DNA of 64,000 nt, taken from positions 110,546,141-110,610,140 of the forward strand of contig NC_068938.1 of NCBI RefSeq assembly GCF_016801865.2, read 5' to 3'. Below are positions 44,795 to 57,064 of the stretch, piece by piece; position 1 is the first letter of the stretch; each line of letters opens with the position of its first letter. Origin of the DNA: Culex pipiens pallens. Its lineage: Eukaryota; Arthropoda; Insecta; Diptera; Culicidae. The translations under genes and the position numbers were made by a program. Under the pieces are notes generated by a model. It did not search any database. It had not been told where the DNA came from and was given only the letters and a program-made list of their open reading frames with translations.

Positions 44795-44905
44795 GAAACA
44801 GTTTGGCCAATGTTTGACAGATCCAAACGCGCTGGACACCAAACGCCCTTTACGGTTGGTGTCCAGCGCGTTTGGATCTGCGTTTGGCCAATCTGTTTCC
44901 CTCAA
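44795..44905. repeat. Strong hairpin, 25-bp perfect arms
   Basis: 44818-44842 and 44856-44880 are perfect inverted repeats (CAGATCCAAACGCGCTGGAC...), separated by 13 bp. Imperfect pairing extends outward (GGAAACAG-TTTGGCCAA against TTGGCCAA-TCTGTTTCC). A further partial copy of the outer arm (GGCCAGTCTGTTTCCCCTAG) is at 44978. Either a small foldback element or a structured RNA. Confidence 0.75.
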
Positions 44906-45009
44906 CAATCTGTAAGCAAAACTGGTAGTGTTGCAAGCACAAAACATACGTTGCCAGTGCCTATTTATTTTGCATCGGCCAGTCTGTTTCCCCTAGACAG
45001 TCTGTAGTT

Positions 45010-47999
45010 GTCCTATGTCCGGTTCCAATGTCGGTCTTGTACCGTAAATCCACAAAACGAACACCTCTCTCAGTCTGCTCTCCCGTTAATAATAAAAAGA
45101 ACATGATCACAAATGGCACAATTTGCGGCTAACCCTGCGTCGAAACTATTCCTCCGCCTACTGCATCCCTAATCATAAAGGAAAAGTTTTGAAAGTAATC
45201 TAGTACTCTCCGCACTCGGAGCACGCGACCCCGACTGTCGACGACAAGGTGAAAGAATTCCGACGGCCTCCCCAGCCGATCTGCGCTCCTGTTCGATGGC
45301 AAAATTGAAATTGATCACGATAGAATTTACCCGCGGAAGCTGTCCGCTCCGAGCGGACCGCTTCCTGGCAAATGCCTCCGAAATCTCCTGCGCCCCCGTG
45401 ACGAAAAGGAACCTAGAACGACCAATCTCGGCGTTCGGAAATCGATGATATGCGCCCGGCAATCCGTGTGTGTTCACAGTTTCCCCCGGGGAAGTGCCTG
45501 CCGGAATGCCTGCGCCCCTGGCACTTTTCGTAACAAATCCTTCCATTGCGAACCACGTTTTCCAACAATTTGTGTGAACCCGATCCGAACCGGCGGCAGT
45601 GAACGAAAATTACGGCAACATGACACGAACGTGCCCGTCCGGACTCATGCGACCCTGGTAGAATGTTCACTTGCTCGTCGTCAACTGGCGAACGCAGCTC
45701 ATTTTTCTCCGCGGTGATTGGTGAAAAGTTTCCACCAAATGAGGGGGGCGTACTCGAATCAGAATCAGGTGGAACGGAACATAATTTTTCGTATTAGTTA
45801 TAACAAGTTTTGATCAGCAAATCTCCCTGCAAAGCCCTCAACCTGCTTGATTGATATTTAAACTGTCAAACCATTACAAAATAATGGTTAACCATCCAAC
45901 CCTTACAAAAAACGTCACTCAACCAGGTGAGGAGCGTACTCGAATCACACCACTCGAGCTCACTGAACGCAACCCCGCGACGACGCGGCCAAATCGACGG
46001 CACAACTCACCTCCTGCCCGGTCTGCGCTCCCGTTATTCTGTGACTTGTTGTTGATGGCGTAATCTTCTCCGCTTGTCTTGTGTAGCGGTGTTTCGCGCT
46101 GCCCGCAACACGCTCGTGACCACACATCAATGTGTGGCCTCGTCGTACACGGTACACAACGATACAATGTCACTTCCTCGAACGCTCGTAGGTGGCAGCG
46201 GCTGCCTGCTGCAACGCAAACCGCAGCCAGCCATGATTCTTGCTCTGCCCTTACACGCTGGTGAAACAGGTTCGCCTTCCCCTCTCTTGATTCGCCTACT
46301 GCGTCAATCACCGGAACTAGCCCTTAGCTCACGCCAGCTGTGTCTTACCATCTAACCGCCTACTGCTGCGGTGTCTCAAGCTTCCACATTGCTCGCGAAA
46401 TGTTCGACGCCGATGTTTATCAGGCATCGTCTGCCCAAAAACACTCCACGGCATTTGCCGGGCACGTTCAAATCGGACGCGCGTGACGATGCTCCACGAC
46501 GTTCTTGTACACCACTGGACACCGAGCGACGGAAAGTTTGCCAGTACATAAGGCCCGCAGCCGTTCCGAGCCATGTACTTTAACCAGTGGAGTACTGCTG
46601 CTGGAAGAGTGGCTGGCATTGAAGCTTTCCTTTTGCGTGCTGGTTCCTTTTCTTGTTTTCTTGGGATGCGTTGCGACCACTTCAGGAGAGAATGTATTGA
46701 GCTTTGCGTGCTGAGCGGGTTCAGCGATTGGAGGATTAGTTGAGCAGTTCAAGGAAAGAGGGGTTGGTTCTGATTGCTTTGTGTTTTGGTATATGCGTCA
46801 GCTTGTTCCATGGATCAGCGTGTGTCAGAACGAGTTGATGGATTCTTTATTACTCGAGCTTTTTGCGTAGGTCACTGCTCTGGATACCAAACTTCCCTGG
46901 TATTAGTTCTGTCTCTAGCAGCCAGTGTCTTCATGTAAACTACTCTAGTTTCGTCATTATGCCGGTTAATTTACCTTTATTGCCAGGGTATCCACTAATA
47001 CCAGTTCACAATTATGAATAATACTTAAAACCTCGATCAGCCCCGTCATGCTTCAAGATGACTCTTCCTGATATGGCATTTGCCTTAGGTCCCTCTTGCA
47101 ACCACGCAGAAATGCACTCACATCATGTATACACTTCAATTCATCACGATGCGTCATAGATTGCTGTTTATGTTGCATTCTATTCAGGCTAATCCAAGCA
47201 AACTGACCATATTCCCTTGAAGCATCGATGGAATGCTTGCTTCTATTGGAATACTATAGCTCTTTTCACAAGGATTGGAAATGTTGGTGAAAAGGCGAGC
47301 GCACAGAGAACTAACAAATTTTTAAAGTCTAACTTCCGCGTACTACGGAGAATTCTGCAATACGGCTTCCTCCTAAGCTTGTCATCAGTGAATTTTAAGT
47401 TAAAGCCTGTTGCGATGTATTGTCTGATTTGGGGACAGAAAATTGAGAGTACAAAATGTATACAAACATGAGCAAGTTCTACTAGATACCATTTTCCGAC
47501 ATGTACAGATTCGTAATTCAATATTCTTTATTCAATATATTCATTTCACTCTATCATATCGGAATGAAATGGCCCAGAAACATTCAACATCAAATTAGCT
47601 GTGAGTATCTCTTCAACTTATCCCGCTCGCTCCTCAGACGCTCCTCCTATTCCACGCTCTCCCTCTGGTAGTAACTTTGTGGAACTACCTTTATGACGGC
47701 TGGACCTTGCAGGATGATGACATGGTCGCAGGAAAAGCTGCGCTTCAATGTCATCTCCTTGAGATTGTAAGAAGAATTCTTTTGTTGGGGTTTCTTTCTA
47801 GCGAATTAGAAAAAAGGGGAGAAAGATGGATTGCTCCTTAGGGTCGGCATACGGTACTCCACGGGACATAACAATAACTTCTGATAAATAACGAATAATT
47901 ACACTTTAAAATACTTACACTGAATAACACACTTTACAGGGGAAAACAAGCAAAAAACCAGATATTATAGACTAGTTTTCAATAATTTTAACCACTTTT
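45010..47999. other. Unique stretch, no gene supported
   Basis: 45170-46750 is fairly GC-rich with many overlapping ORFs on both strands (up to 130 codons) but no recognisable domain, signal or splice pattern. 46960-47520 minus shows some protein-like text (EYGQFAWISLNRMQHKQQSM, then LKCIHDVSAFLRGCKRDLRQ), possibly a decayed gene. I cannot assign it. Confidence 0.3.
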
Positions 48000-48004
48000 A
48001 ACTA

Positions 48005-48790
48005 AGAAAGGGGGGGGGGGGGGGTTTAAAGACCTTTTAACTTGATCACGTGTATTTGTCTTTGTTTCTGTGCTTGCTTGCTTTTAGGTTAGTATCGTTG
48101 TTGCTCGTTGGTCGACTTGCTGCTGCTGTTGATCCTCTGCTGGTGGCTGGTTCCGGAACTCGGCGGGAACGTCGGCGATGCCTCAAAGGCCGCCGGGGTT
48201 CGATGGCTTCGCCCAAAAGGGCCACAAAGAGGGGGGGGGGGAGGGGGAGGGGGTTTCTTCATCGGCGTTTCGCGAGCCATATGGTGACGGATGACCAATT
48301 TCGCTGTCCGGGGAGTGGTACCGCGCGCACAATTTAGTGGTCCATCCCGAGCGAGGCACACCACTGTTCTTTGAGGACTGGTCCACAGAATTTGACGTGT
48401 ACCACAATGCACTCCGTACCGCGGTACTTCGTGCGACCAGTCTCGACCACTTTTTCACTTCACTGCAGTTCTTGTTGCACTACACTCGCTCGGGGGTACG
48501 TTTTCGACCGAGGGGACTTAAGGCGGCCAGGGTTTTAACTTGTTCGTTGTGTCCACTAACCGTTTGTAGTGCTGTCCTTTCTCAGTCCGTACTAGAACCG
48601 GGTCACATGTTGACGGGTGACACCGGCGCGATTGCCGATCTTCACTCCTCCGGACGATAGTAAAATAAGAGAGCGGGCCTTCGTTTGGGTCCGCTTTTAT
48701 ACCCCAGAAAATCCGTTCCCGCCAGCTCACTTCCGCTTGCTACGATGACTGTTGGTTGACAGTGACATCTGTCACTGTCAGCTGGAACAG
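48005..48790 (-). promoter_or_regulatory. TATA-box promoter with leader, possibly a retroelement LTR
   Basis: On the minus strand TGACAGTGACAGATGTCACTGTCA-type palindromic sequence (48755-48780) is followed by GGGGTATAAAAGCGG (TATA near 48693-48700) and a pyrimidine-rich initiation region. Downstream are a Pro-coding C-tract (48229-48252), a CAG-rich stretch, and a G17-type run at 48009-48025. This looks like a polymerase II promoter and leader, perhaps a solo LTR; no second LTR was found. Confidence 0.3.
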
Positions 48791-48933
48791 GCTTAAACTT
48801 ATATTTCATATGGGGTTGTCGTCTTTGTACTTTTCTCGACTTAATAGAGTCGCCTACTTTAAATTGATTTTAACTGTGCTTGTTTTCTAATTGTTTTTTT
48901 TTTTAAATCATGCATGAATGGGTTTTAATAAAT

Positions 48934-49554
48934 CGTCAGCTGTGTGCTATCTTGTGACAACGACCATTTAGTACTTTTCGAGAAAATCGATTTTTAAAGT
49001 TTGATGATAAATATTTTCAAAACTATGAATGGTAGAGCCAAACTTTTTAAAGCAATCGGTTCGTATACTATCGCTTAACAAACGCTCCAAGTTTCAACTA
49101 ATTTGGTTACACCAGTAAAAAGATACAGTAAATTATGTAAACAAAAATCTGAAAAGCACGTGTCACAAGTGTGTTTCGAAAGTAAAATTGTACTACGTGT
49201 CACAAGTGTGCACAGAATTTCCATACAAACTAAAATAGACTTAAATCAATAGTTTAACCGACTTAATCAGTATATTTTCAAAAACAAAAGTTTGCATTGC
49301 CTTCAGAAAATGTGTATCAACATAAATTGTGAAAAACAAGAAAAATTTTCCACATTTTTCAACAAGTGTGCACGATCATTTTGATGATAAATTGGTCTAT
49401 GTCACAAGTATGTATTACGATATCCGGGAAACGGAAGCGAGTTTCCAAAATCGGGTTAAAGCATCTTGTAGTGTTTGTTAAGTATAGCAAAACGTCATCA
49501 TTAACTCATTTTCGACCAAAATGGTCTATGTCACAAGATAGCACACAGCTGACG
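48934..49554. mobile_element. 621-bp TIR element, CGTCAGCTGTGTGC ends
   Basis: The ends are perfectly inverted CGTCAGCTGTGTGCTATCTT, continuing GTGAC, flanked by AAAT (48930-48933 and 49555-49558). GTCACAAG-type words recur inside (49162, 49198, 49400), like subterminal binding sites. No transposase. Confidence 0.65.
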
Positions 49555-49894
49555 AAATAGGAAATAAATTAATAAAAATCTCCTGGTTTGACACCAACCA
49601 AAGGCTAATAAATATAAAATAAATGCATGTGGCACACGATAAACATGAAGACATACATTTAAATATATTTAAACATTTACAGACAACAATTTAAAAATTT
49701 ACAATCTTCTTTTTAGTCAAATCATGCTGGTCTTTGATTTAGTGTGTATTTTTTATTGGAACTGTGAAAACACAGGTTACAAGATCACATAGCTTTGAAA
49801 CAATCATTGGTTTGGGTGCATCATAGTCGGATCGGATTTGGATTGTTTTGACTATCAGGCCCGCGCCGACCCGGTTAAGAGCACGTCTTGGTAG

Positions 49895-50800
49895 CAGTGG
49901 TGTCACGGTTCGCTTTTGAGCGTATCATAGCCACTCATTCGCGAACCTATCGGGTGAGCGCTTATCGAACGCTCAGAGCGGCGGGTTTGAACGGTTCGCG
50001 AACCAAAATTTCGATCATCATTTCTCTGCTCGCTTGCCGCTCCGCTCTGAACGAAGTAAAGAGAGCGTTCACCGAACGGTTCGACAACGGAGAATGTAGG
50101 CACTGATAGAAAAACTTATTTGTTTTTATTCTTCACTCCCACAAAATTGTTCAAATTTGTTAACGATAAAGTTATCAAGGAACCATCCATAAACTACGCG
50201 GTAACCTAAGGGTGAGGGGGGGGGGGGGTCTATGGCGATTAACCACGCTCCATAGAAAAAAGATTTAATTTGAATGGAAATTGTCCACGATGGGGGGGGG
50301 GGAGGTTAGATTTCCAAAAAAGTGTCCACGTTTGTGGATGGTCCCCAAGGAACCAGGGAGTCCTCTGTTGACCCAGGACATAACAACATAATATAAAAAA
50401 GTCTACCATACTCACTGGAGCTATGCGGGTATGATCTGCAGTCATAAACCGCAGACCTCTTGCTTGTTACGATAATAAATCCAGGGAGTCATTGGAAGAC
50501 CCAGGACATCCCAATGAGTTGTTGAAGCCATGCTCTGTAGCCCTCCATAGTCACCATCTGTTGACAAAATCATGAAATGTTTTTCTCTGAGTGCTGTTTT
50601 TTAGCTCTTCTTGCGAACCGCTCATTGATGGTCCCTCTCACTCTCATTCGCGATGAGAGAGCAAGGGTTCATGCGAACCACGGCAGGCGTTCGGATCGTG
50701 GTTCGCTCGTGCTTGGTTCGCAATCATGAGCGAACCACGCTTGAGCGTCATGACGTATCGTTTGAACCACGATTCGAGTGAGCGAACCGTGACACCACTG
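49895..50800. mobile_element. Non-autonomous hAT element, TSD CTTGGTAG
   Basis: The left end CAGTGGTGTCACGGTTCGC is matched by the inverted right end (...GCGAACCGTGACACCACTG). CTTGGTAG lies at 49887-49894 and 50801-50808. GAACC/GTTCGC words are repeated many times in both subterminal regions. 906 bp, no transposase ORF. A G-tract MITE (50179-50345) is nested inside. Confidence 0.88.
50179..50345. mobile_element. Nested PIF/Harbinger-like MITE, TSD CAA
   Basis: The ends GGAACCATCCATAAACTACG and GTGGATGGTCCC match the 14764-14923 family, flanked by CAA (50176-50178 and 50346-50348). G runs lie at 50216-50228 and 50292-50302. More diverged than the 14.8-kb copy. Confidence 0.65.
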
Positions 50801-50808
50801 CTTGGTAG

Positions 50809-51029
50809 TAAGTAGGAATTAGGCAATATCGTGATTTGTAGAGCCTTTGAAGGACAGTAGAACCATGCCAGATAGATTACTACAATCAAAACAAAAGTTC
50901 TTTGAGTCCTAAACCTTAAGGATTTCGCTTTTTTTTTGCCTTCCTGAAAGCACTTGCCAACCTTCTTTCTTGTAAAGATCGCTTGAATTTAGTCGCAGGA
51001 GGGAGGATTTTAAAGCCATCCTGTGTTTG
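50809..51029. other. Short intergenic stretch
   Basis: The continuation of the sequence split by the hAT element (TAAGTAGGAATTAGGCAATA). Nothing recognised. Confidence 0.35.
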
Positions 51030-51034
51030 CTGTC

Positions 51035-51290
51035 GATGAGACCGGCTCCGTGGCCTAATGATTGCGGCGGCTGTCTAAAAATTTGGAATCATGAATTTAG
51101 ACAAAACCCCGTCCGCCTATGTGTATCAATCGAACCGCGCACTGGGCTCACAATCCAGAGGTCACCGGTTCAAATCCCACGGCAGACGCTCTTAAATTCT
51201 GAATTTCGTCCCGTGACATACTTTCTTATGCTTAGGAGCCCAGGGCAGCGAAGTCCTTGTAGATAAAAGGAAGACACTAGCTGATCTCTG
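51035..51290 (+). mobile_element. tRNA-derived SINE
   Basis: CTCCGTGGCCTAATGATTGC forms an A-box-like start. Downstream CTGGG-CTCACAA-TCCAG is an anticodon-like stem-loop with a B-box-like CGGTTCAAATCCC (51165-51178). It shares the CTCACAATCCA word with the Twin-like SINE at 25100. Confidence 0.5.
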
Positions 51291-52149
51291 ATTTGCCTGA
51301 AAGGATTGCAAATCTAAATATGGATCGAGGATCCATCTGGTGCTTGCTTCTTTGTTTAGGCGGGGCCAGACAATGCCCAACGACCTCAGATTTTTAACAG
51401 AAGGAGCTCTGGCATTCTGGAATGGGTCGTTGGGAGGGCTATCACCACCTAATACCCGGGATTGCGATAAGCTGTAACAGCATAAAGCGGTATACGCACT
51501 TCGTAAGGAACCGGTCAGGAAATAATTCAAATGGGCAGCAGAGGCAGCGAAAGAAAGCCATAGAGGGTTAAGAAAAGCCCCAAGAAATCGTCCCCTCTCC
51601 TTTGTTCAGCTGTTCTTGACCCCTTTTCTTGGGAGGTGCGTATTGGCCCTAACCTAAGTCTGATACGTCTCCGAAATAAAGTCCAGGTCGTCTCCCTAGG
51701 TTCTGTCTCACAATATCAACAAAATAAATAACTGAATGCCTTTCAGTAATCATAATTTTAAATAAAACTGGTAAAACTGGCAAACTGGTTAAGCTTTTGC
51801 AAGTTTCTCCTCATAAACGAGTAGACACGGTAGGCAACCACACTGTTTTTTTCTAATGTTACTTCCAACTCCAATACTTCTGTTTTTCTTTTTCGACAAG
51901 ACTGCTCGTCAAAGTCAGAAAGAATACTTCTAACTTACGTGAACTTTTCCGAGGATTCCGAGTATGTCAAAATTGAGACCAAAAAGTGTTGTTAAATGTT
52001 TGTTATTGAAAAACTATGAGAAAAACTGCCATTGGTAAAAAATTTAATACCGTAGGCTTATAGTCCATTAAACTCCCTAACTTTTGACCTATAACAGTAT
52101 GGGTGTTGGTGGCTGTTGCAAAAAAGATCCAAAAATCAATTTTTAACAG
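51291..52149. other. Intergenic, nothing certain
   Basis: The minus ORF 51192-51530 has some coding-like texture but no domain; it overlaps the SINE. The rest is AT-rich. Confidence 0.3.
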
Positions 52150-52480
52150 TAATTTGCAAAAGATCACCCAAAACTGGGCATCGGCATACGAGAGGATAAA
52201 GAGCACGATTCGGTAGTAAAATGGTACTGTGTGCGGACGGAGAGGATAAATCCCGAAATTACCGAGAGTACTTTACTCATGGGTTCATCTTCAAAAAAGT
52301 TCATCTATCAAAAAAAAAGTACCGGTACCGAGACTCGAACCCAAGACCTTCGGCGTATTGAACCGTGCCTTTGCCGTATGGGCCACCATGGTTCGGTGAC
52401 TAAGTGGCGTTCATTTGTCCATATAAGCCACCCAATAGGATGAACTGTTCCAATGAACGAATGAACACGCGAGAGGACTA
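52150..52480 (-). mobile_element. tRNA-derived SINE, intact copy of the 10.5-kb SINE
   Basis: Reverse-complement match to 10508-10703 plus 11584-11650. The tRNA-like head is at 52400-52325 (GGCCCATACGGCAAAGGCAC, GGGTTCGAGTCTCGG), then the body with TACTCTCGGTAATTTCGGGA. The body ends at CCCAGTTTTGGGTG. It serves as the pre-insertion reference for the 10704-11583 element. Confidence 0.65.
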
Positions 52481-53399
52481 TACTCTCGCAAAATGGCACT
52501 TTCCTCACGTTTCTTTTCGTGAGGACTGTCCTCTCGTTCTCTAACTTTGGGTGTAAACAAACAAACGCTGAAAGTTTCATCGAAATCGGAGCTCCTCGAT
52601 ACGACCTGTTACACATTGGTGAAAAACTCGCTCTTAAAGTTTATTTTTTTATTTTTTTCAGGTTTTGACTTAATTAATCAGACTTAATTAATCAGGAAAT
52701 CGTTTTGGAGACGTTTTACCATAGGACAATCGTGTGCAATTTCTTGTGCGAAAAAGCTTTTTGCTGCATGATCCAGCTATGATGAAAATAGTGGATGCTT
52801 CTGTTTACTTCATGTACCGAGTATGAACTTGAACATGATCTAAGTATGGCTCATACAACTCTGCAATGAGCAGGGAAGTTGTAATGGTATTTGAGCTTTC
52901 CCGAGACAGAAATGCATGAATTATCTGAAAAATTCACGTAATTAGTTGAATTGCTTTTTTCTGTGTTGATCGATTTCAGAATTTAACAAAAGCTATTATC
53001 CTTCACACTAACCACACTGGTTATTGCTAATCGAATCGTTGATGGTGATTGCATATCGAAACTCAAATTTTAAAAACATGTTATCATTATTTTACAAAGA
53101 AAACAAAAACAGGACCTAAAACAACGCTGAAGCACAAAGTTCTCTCTTTCTCAAAACTCACCCCAGCGTCTCTCTTCTCTCAAACTTTACACAGCTGATC
53201 GTGCCCGCTGACTGATCATCGACCATCATCGCCGTGAAACCGCTCACGACACACGGGATGATCGCGCTTGTTTTTGGCGCCCGTTGATGACCGTCACGAT
53301 CAAAACACACGCAAACAACCACAGTCAATCAATGTCATCGCGCAATGATCGTGGTCACCACAACGACGACGGTGAGTGAGAGTGAATTTTTCGTGACAT
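52481..53399. other. Upstream region of the homeobox gene, no element recognised
   Basis: AT-rich to 53100, then mixed sequence with GATCGTG/ATGATCG repeats at 53200-53360. May include promoter sequence of the homeobox gene. ATGTCATCGCGCAATG...GACGACG/GTGAGT (53331-53376) could be a small exon, but its phase does not fit the next coding exon. Confidence 0.3.
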
Positions 53400-53633
53400 T
53401 CGGTGCTTTGACTCGACAGAGGAAGGTTGCAACTAGCGGGGAACGACGTGTGTGATCAGTTTTTGTGGTAAAAGTTGGAGGAGCAACACAAAAAAGGTTC
53501 TAGTTGGAGAAAAACAGTGGCTTGTGGGAGACGACTTTCAAGAGGGCGCACGTTGGGCAAGGGCATCGATCGAGCTGGGTAGAATCGACGGAAGGGGCGT
53601 TCCGAACCGGAGAGGGATCGAGTTGGAACTCCA
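53400..53633 (+). other. Possible 5' exon of the homeobox gene
   Basis: GC-richer than its flanks, purine-rich, and ends in a strong donor AACTCCAG/GTAGG. The frame that would continue into the 55045 exon (phase 2) is open for about 45 codons but contains no ATG after a TAG. The exon is therefore probably untranslated, or belongs to a longer coding exon set not seen. Confidence 0.35.
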
Positions 53634-55044
53634 GGTAGGTCAGATTTATAAATAGTTTGGTTAGTTTGAAGTGGTGAAAAGTTGTGGGATCGGGCGGAAC
53701 ATGTTCAGAAATGGTTAAAATTGAATCGGGAAACGTGAAAAACGTGAACCAGTTAAGTAACAACTCGCTAACATGACCATGTTTTCATCCCAAACTGGGT
53801 GATTGCGTAAACATTTAGAATGGGAGGATCGAGCTTATTGGTGTGTCGAGTTGTTGATACCTACTTGTACTTGGAATTTACTTATTAGAAGAGCGAATTT
53901 ACCCATAACTGAATTGTTATACAAGTAACTAGCGATATTTTGATCACTTAAAAATGGCGGCCAACCAGATGAAAAACTGCCACCGATGACGGTGGTGGCA
54001 ATGATTCTATCTATATCCCCCACACCCGCTTACAAGAGGAAAGAAAAAAAGTTGATGTTTCGTGTTTTCTTCAAATACTTTTTCAGCTTACGTATGCAAC
54101 AACAGTTCACTCGTTTTGGGTTTATTTTCAATTTTTGTCATACACGGCCTGATGGACGGAGTAAACACGGGACCAACACTAAGGATCGTCATCTAGTAGT
54201 CCGGTCGTGCCTAATATCGGTCTGCGGTTAACGTTTTGCTCTTTCCCAGTTTTTTCCCCCGTCTTTTGTCATCGTCATGTCCATCCGGCGATAATGTTGC
54301 GATGAGAGTTTCTTTTCTCGTCACGAGCATTAGCAGAAGAATAATACCGTACGAACTTAAAAAATCTATTAATATACCCCCCTTGTTACTGAATGGAGTG
54401 TCTATCTCCTACAAAGAGGCCTTGCTCGGTCCGTCTAAACAGCAAAAGCTCGGAAACAAATTAGAAGCAAATTAACGTGAGTTTTCACCTTTTTACCAAA
54501 GGGACAATCAATTTCACGACACCATCCAAGCAACCGTATGGAGAAACCATCCCGACCAGTACGAAACCGTAAACGCAGTAGGTTAGTCGACCAGCAGAAC
54601 GTGTTTGCCCTTGTTTTGACACTTGCCGAAACTAATAATGCTTGACTCTCTCGCCAGCAGCGCGTTTGCCCCGTGTTATAATTAGACTTACAAGCCCAAG
54701 ACACCGCCCCATGTTTCATGTAATTTTTGCATGTTTTTTCAACATCTGCGCGAGACGCCACCGCAGTAGGCGAACAGCAGCTCAAAAAACACGAACTCGT
54801 GAAAACATCGATGTTTTGTGAGTGCGCGTGCGTGAACCGTGCTCAAACCAATACACACTAACACGGGTCACTAGATTCACTTTCAGCAGAGCTCACGAAA
54901 ACAGGTTGCTACGATCGTTGCCGTGTGTGTGTGTGTGTGTTTGGCTCATGTTTCGTTTGTTTGTTTAAGTTTGATCTTGAGTTTGTTGACACTCTATCAC
55001 GGCTGGCGTTAATTGTTTTCTTCCCATCTTTTTAACCTAAACAG

Positions 55045-57064
55045 AAAAGCATGGCCTCCTGGCGACACGCATCGTCCGATCAAGCGACTGTTTACGCCGG
55101 AAATCAAACGAATGCTCAAGGACTGGCTGGTGAGACGACGTGAGAACCCGTACCCGAACCGGGAGGAGAAGAAACAGTTGGCGTGCGAGACAGGACTAAC
55201 ATACACGCAAATCTGCAACTGGTTCGCCAACTGGCGCCGGAAGCTGAAAAACTCCGGCCACGATCCGGTAAAGAAAACGTGGGGCAATCTGATCAAGAAC
55301 TACAACGATAACGCTAAAGGCAACGTTGAACAGTTTAGCATTTGCTCTAGCGACAGCATCTGGGGCGAGTACGTTGAGATGGGAGACGATTCGCAGGGAT
55401 CCTGCAGTCCGCCGCAGAAAACTGTCAAGCAGCAGCATTACGCTCCGTACTGCTCCAACAATAACAACAACAACAGTGGTTTCGTGAACTACATGAAGTT
55501 TGTAGAGAGAAGAGCGAGCGATTCGTCTGATGACGATCGACCCGACAACATGTACATTGATCACTGCTACACACCGAAGAACTTCAACTCGGTGTTTGGT
55601 TTGCCAACGCAAGCCCAGTGCTTTCAGGTAGGCTTCCTGAACCATAAAAAATACGTAAGTTTTAACCCTCTCCTCGTAGATAACCTCCACCACCGGTGAG
55701 TGTACTCCCGTCGACTTCAACGCCAACACCAGCTCCATCATCGAGGCCAGCTTCCCGAACGCGTACCGCGCGGAGAACGGAACCTACTACCTTACACCCA
55801 GCACCACGGTTTCCCCAGCGGTAAACTATCGGAGCACCAACAAGTACAAGAGCAGCATCATGGAAAAGTACCTGCGCGACCTGGAGGTTGACCCGTCGGA
55901 ACCAGAGCCCACTGCCAGCTTGGCCGTAATCCACGCCACTCCGGCGAATCCCTTTCAGCAAGCGACGCAAGGCCCCTCGGGGCTGAGCTGTGAACTCCGT
56001 GGTCCACCGTCGCTGTCCAAATGGCTCGAAAGCACCGCCAAGTTTACGCCCTCCAAAAACAACTACATCGACTGGGATCAACCAGGGTGAGTGCCACTGA
56101 TCAATTCAACACCCTGATTCTAAACAGATCAATCGGAACATTTTAATCAGGGCCGTATTGTAAAAAACCCGATTTCAGTAGATTGTGGTTGATTTTCGTG
56201 AAATAATTCCAACTGTCAAAAATCCACCAAAGCATTAAACACTTTGATCACAAAAAAACTGTGATAGAAAAGTATCCACCACGATAAATTGTTGACAGTT
56301 CGACGCCAACGAAGTATTTCAAGAAAATTTACCGTGGTTAACCAAAATCAAATTAACAATGCAACTCAGCAATCTAATTAAGTGAATCGACGATCTAACC
56401 AAATTTCCCACCTTTGTTTGCAAATGGACTGTATTTTCGGTTCCGGGGTGATAAACACACTTACGTTCGTTTGTTCACTTTCAATTCAACAGAACTTCGA
56501 ATATTCTAATAAACTATTTACACAACACGACATGTCTCGTTCGCGCCTCGAAACGGAGTAAAAATTTCGTCCGTTTTGCGCTGTCACTTTGACAGCGCCG
56601 TCGCTCACAGCGACGCAGGGCTGGACTCGGACACACTGGGTGAAAGTTGCACAAATTTTGGGCAAAACATTCGGCGTTGGGCCGAACATAAACTTTGGAT
56701 TGCCGATCGCTAACCCATATATGTAGATCAGATATCTTAATTTTAGAATAGATATCTTGACATTTATATCGCCGATCTAAACATCGCTTACAAAAATCTA
56801 AATTCAATTTTTAATAATTCGTTCAATTCCAGCAAACCGTCCCCCTCCTCCTCCTGCTCCAAGAAACGCTGCGACTCCAACTCCTCCGGCCATCATCAGT
56901 CGGTGCACTTTGGCGGTCCCGCGACGACGACGACAACCACAATGCCACCACAGTCACCCCAAAGCAACCCCGAGTACGGAACAATTCACCAGAAGGACGA
57001 GATCGATGCGGCGGAAGCGCTGACGCGGCTTGCCAACAACTTCAGGATGAAATTCTACACTTGA
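55045..57064 (+). CDS. CG11617-like: TALE homeobox transcription factor, mohawk/CG11617-like (partial model)
   Basis: Three coding exons: 55045-55627, 55680-56086 and 56833-57064. The introns are 52 bp (GTAGGC...TCGTAG) and 746 bp (GTGAGT...TTCCAG). The frame is kept across both and encodes 406 residues to the TGA at 57062. The homeodomain spans about 55070-55258. It has the three-residue TALE insertion (ENPYPNREEKK) and the third helix TQICNWFANWRRKLKN, matching the Mohawk/IRX-like group. It should be a nuclear DNA-binding regulator of mesoderm or muscle-type genes, by family knowledge. The C-terminus has Ser/Thr/Pro-rich stretches and ends with DAAEALTRLANNF, a motif I associate with this group. 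The first exon enters in phase 2 (...AG/A AAA GCA TGG), so at least one upstream coding exon with the start codon is missing. An ATG at 55051 is out of frame. Confidence 0.85.

Noticed and set aside
45169..46752. Overlapping ORFs on both strands as a gene cluster
   Set aside because: No domain, no consistent splice pattern, and similar open frames on both strands suggest composition alone.
48089..48412. Proline-rich 107-codon minus ORF as a gene
   Set aside because: The Pro run comes from a C-tract, no domain is seen, and the region reads better as promoter and leader.
55196..55741. Minus ORF of 181 codons opposite the homeobox exon
   Set aside because: It is the antisense shadow of a GC-rich coding exon.
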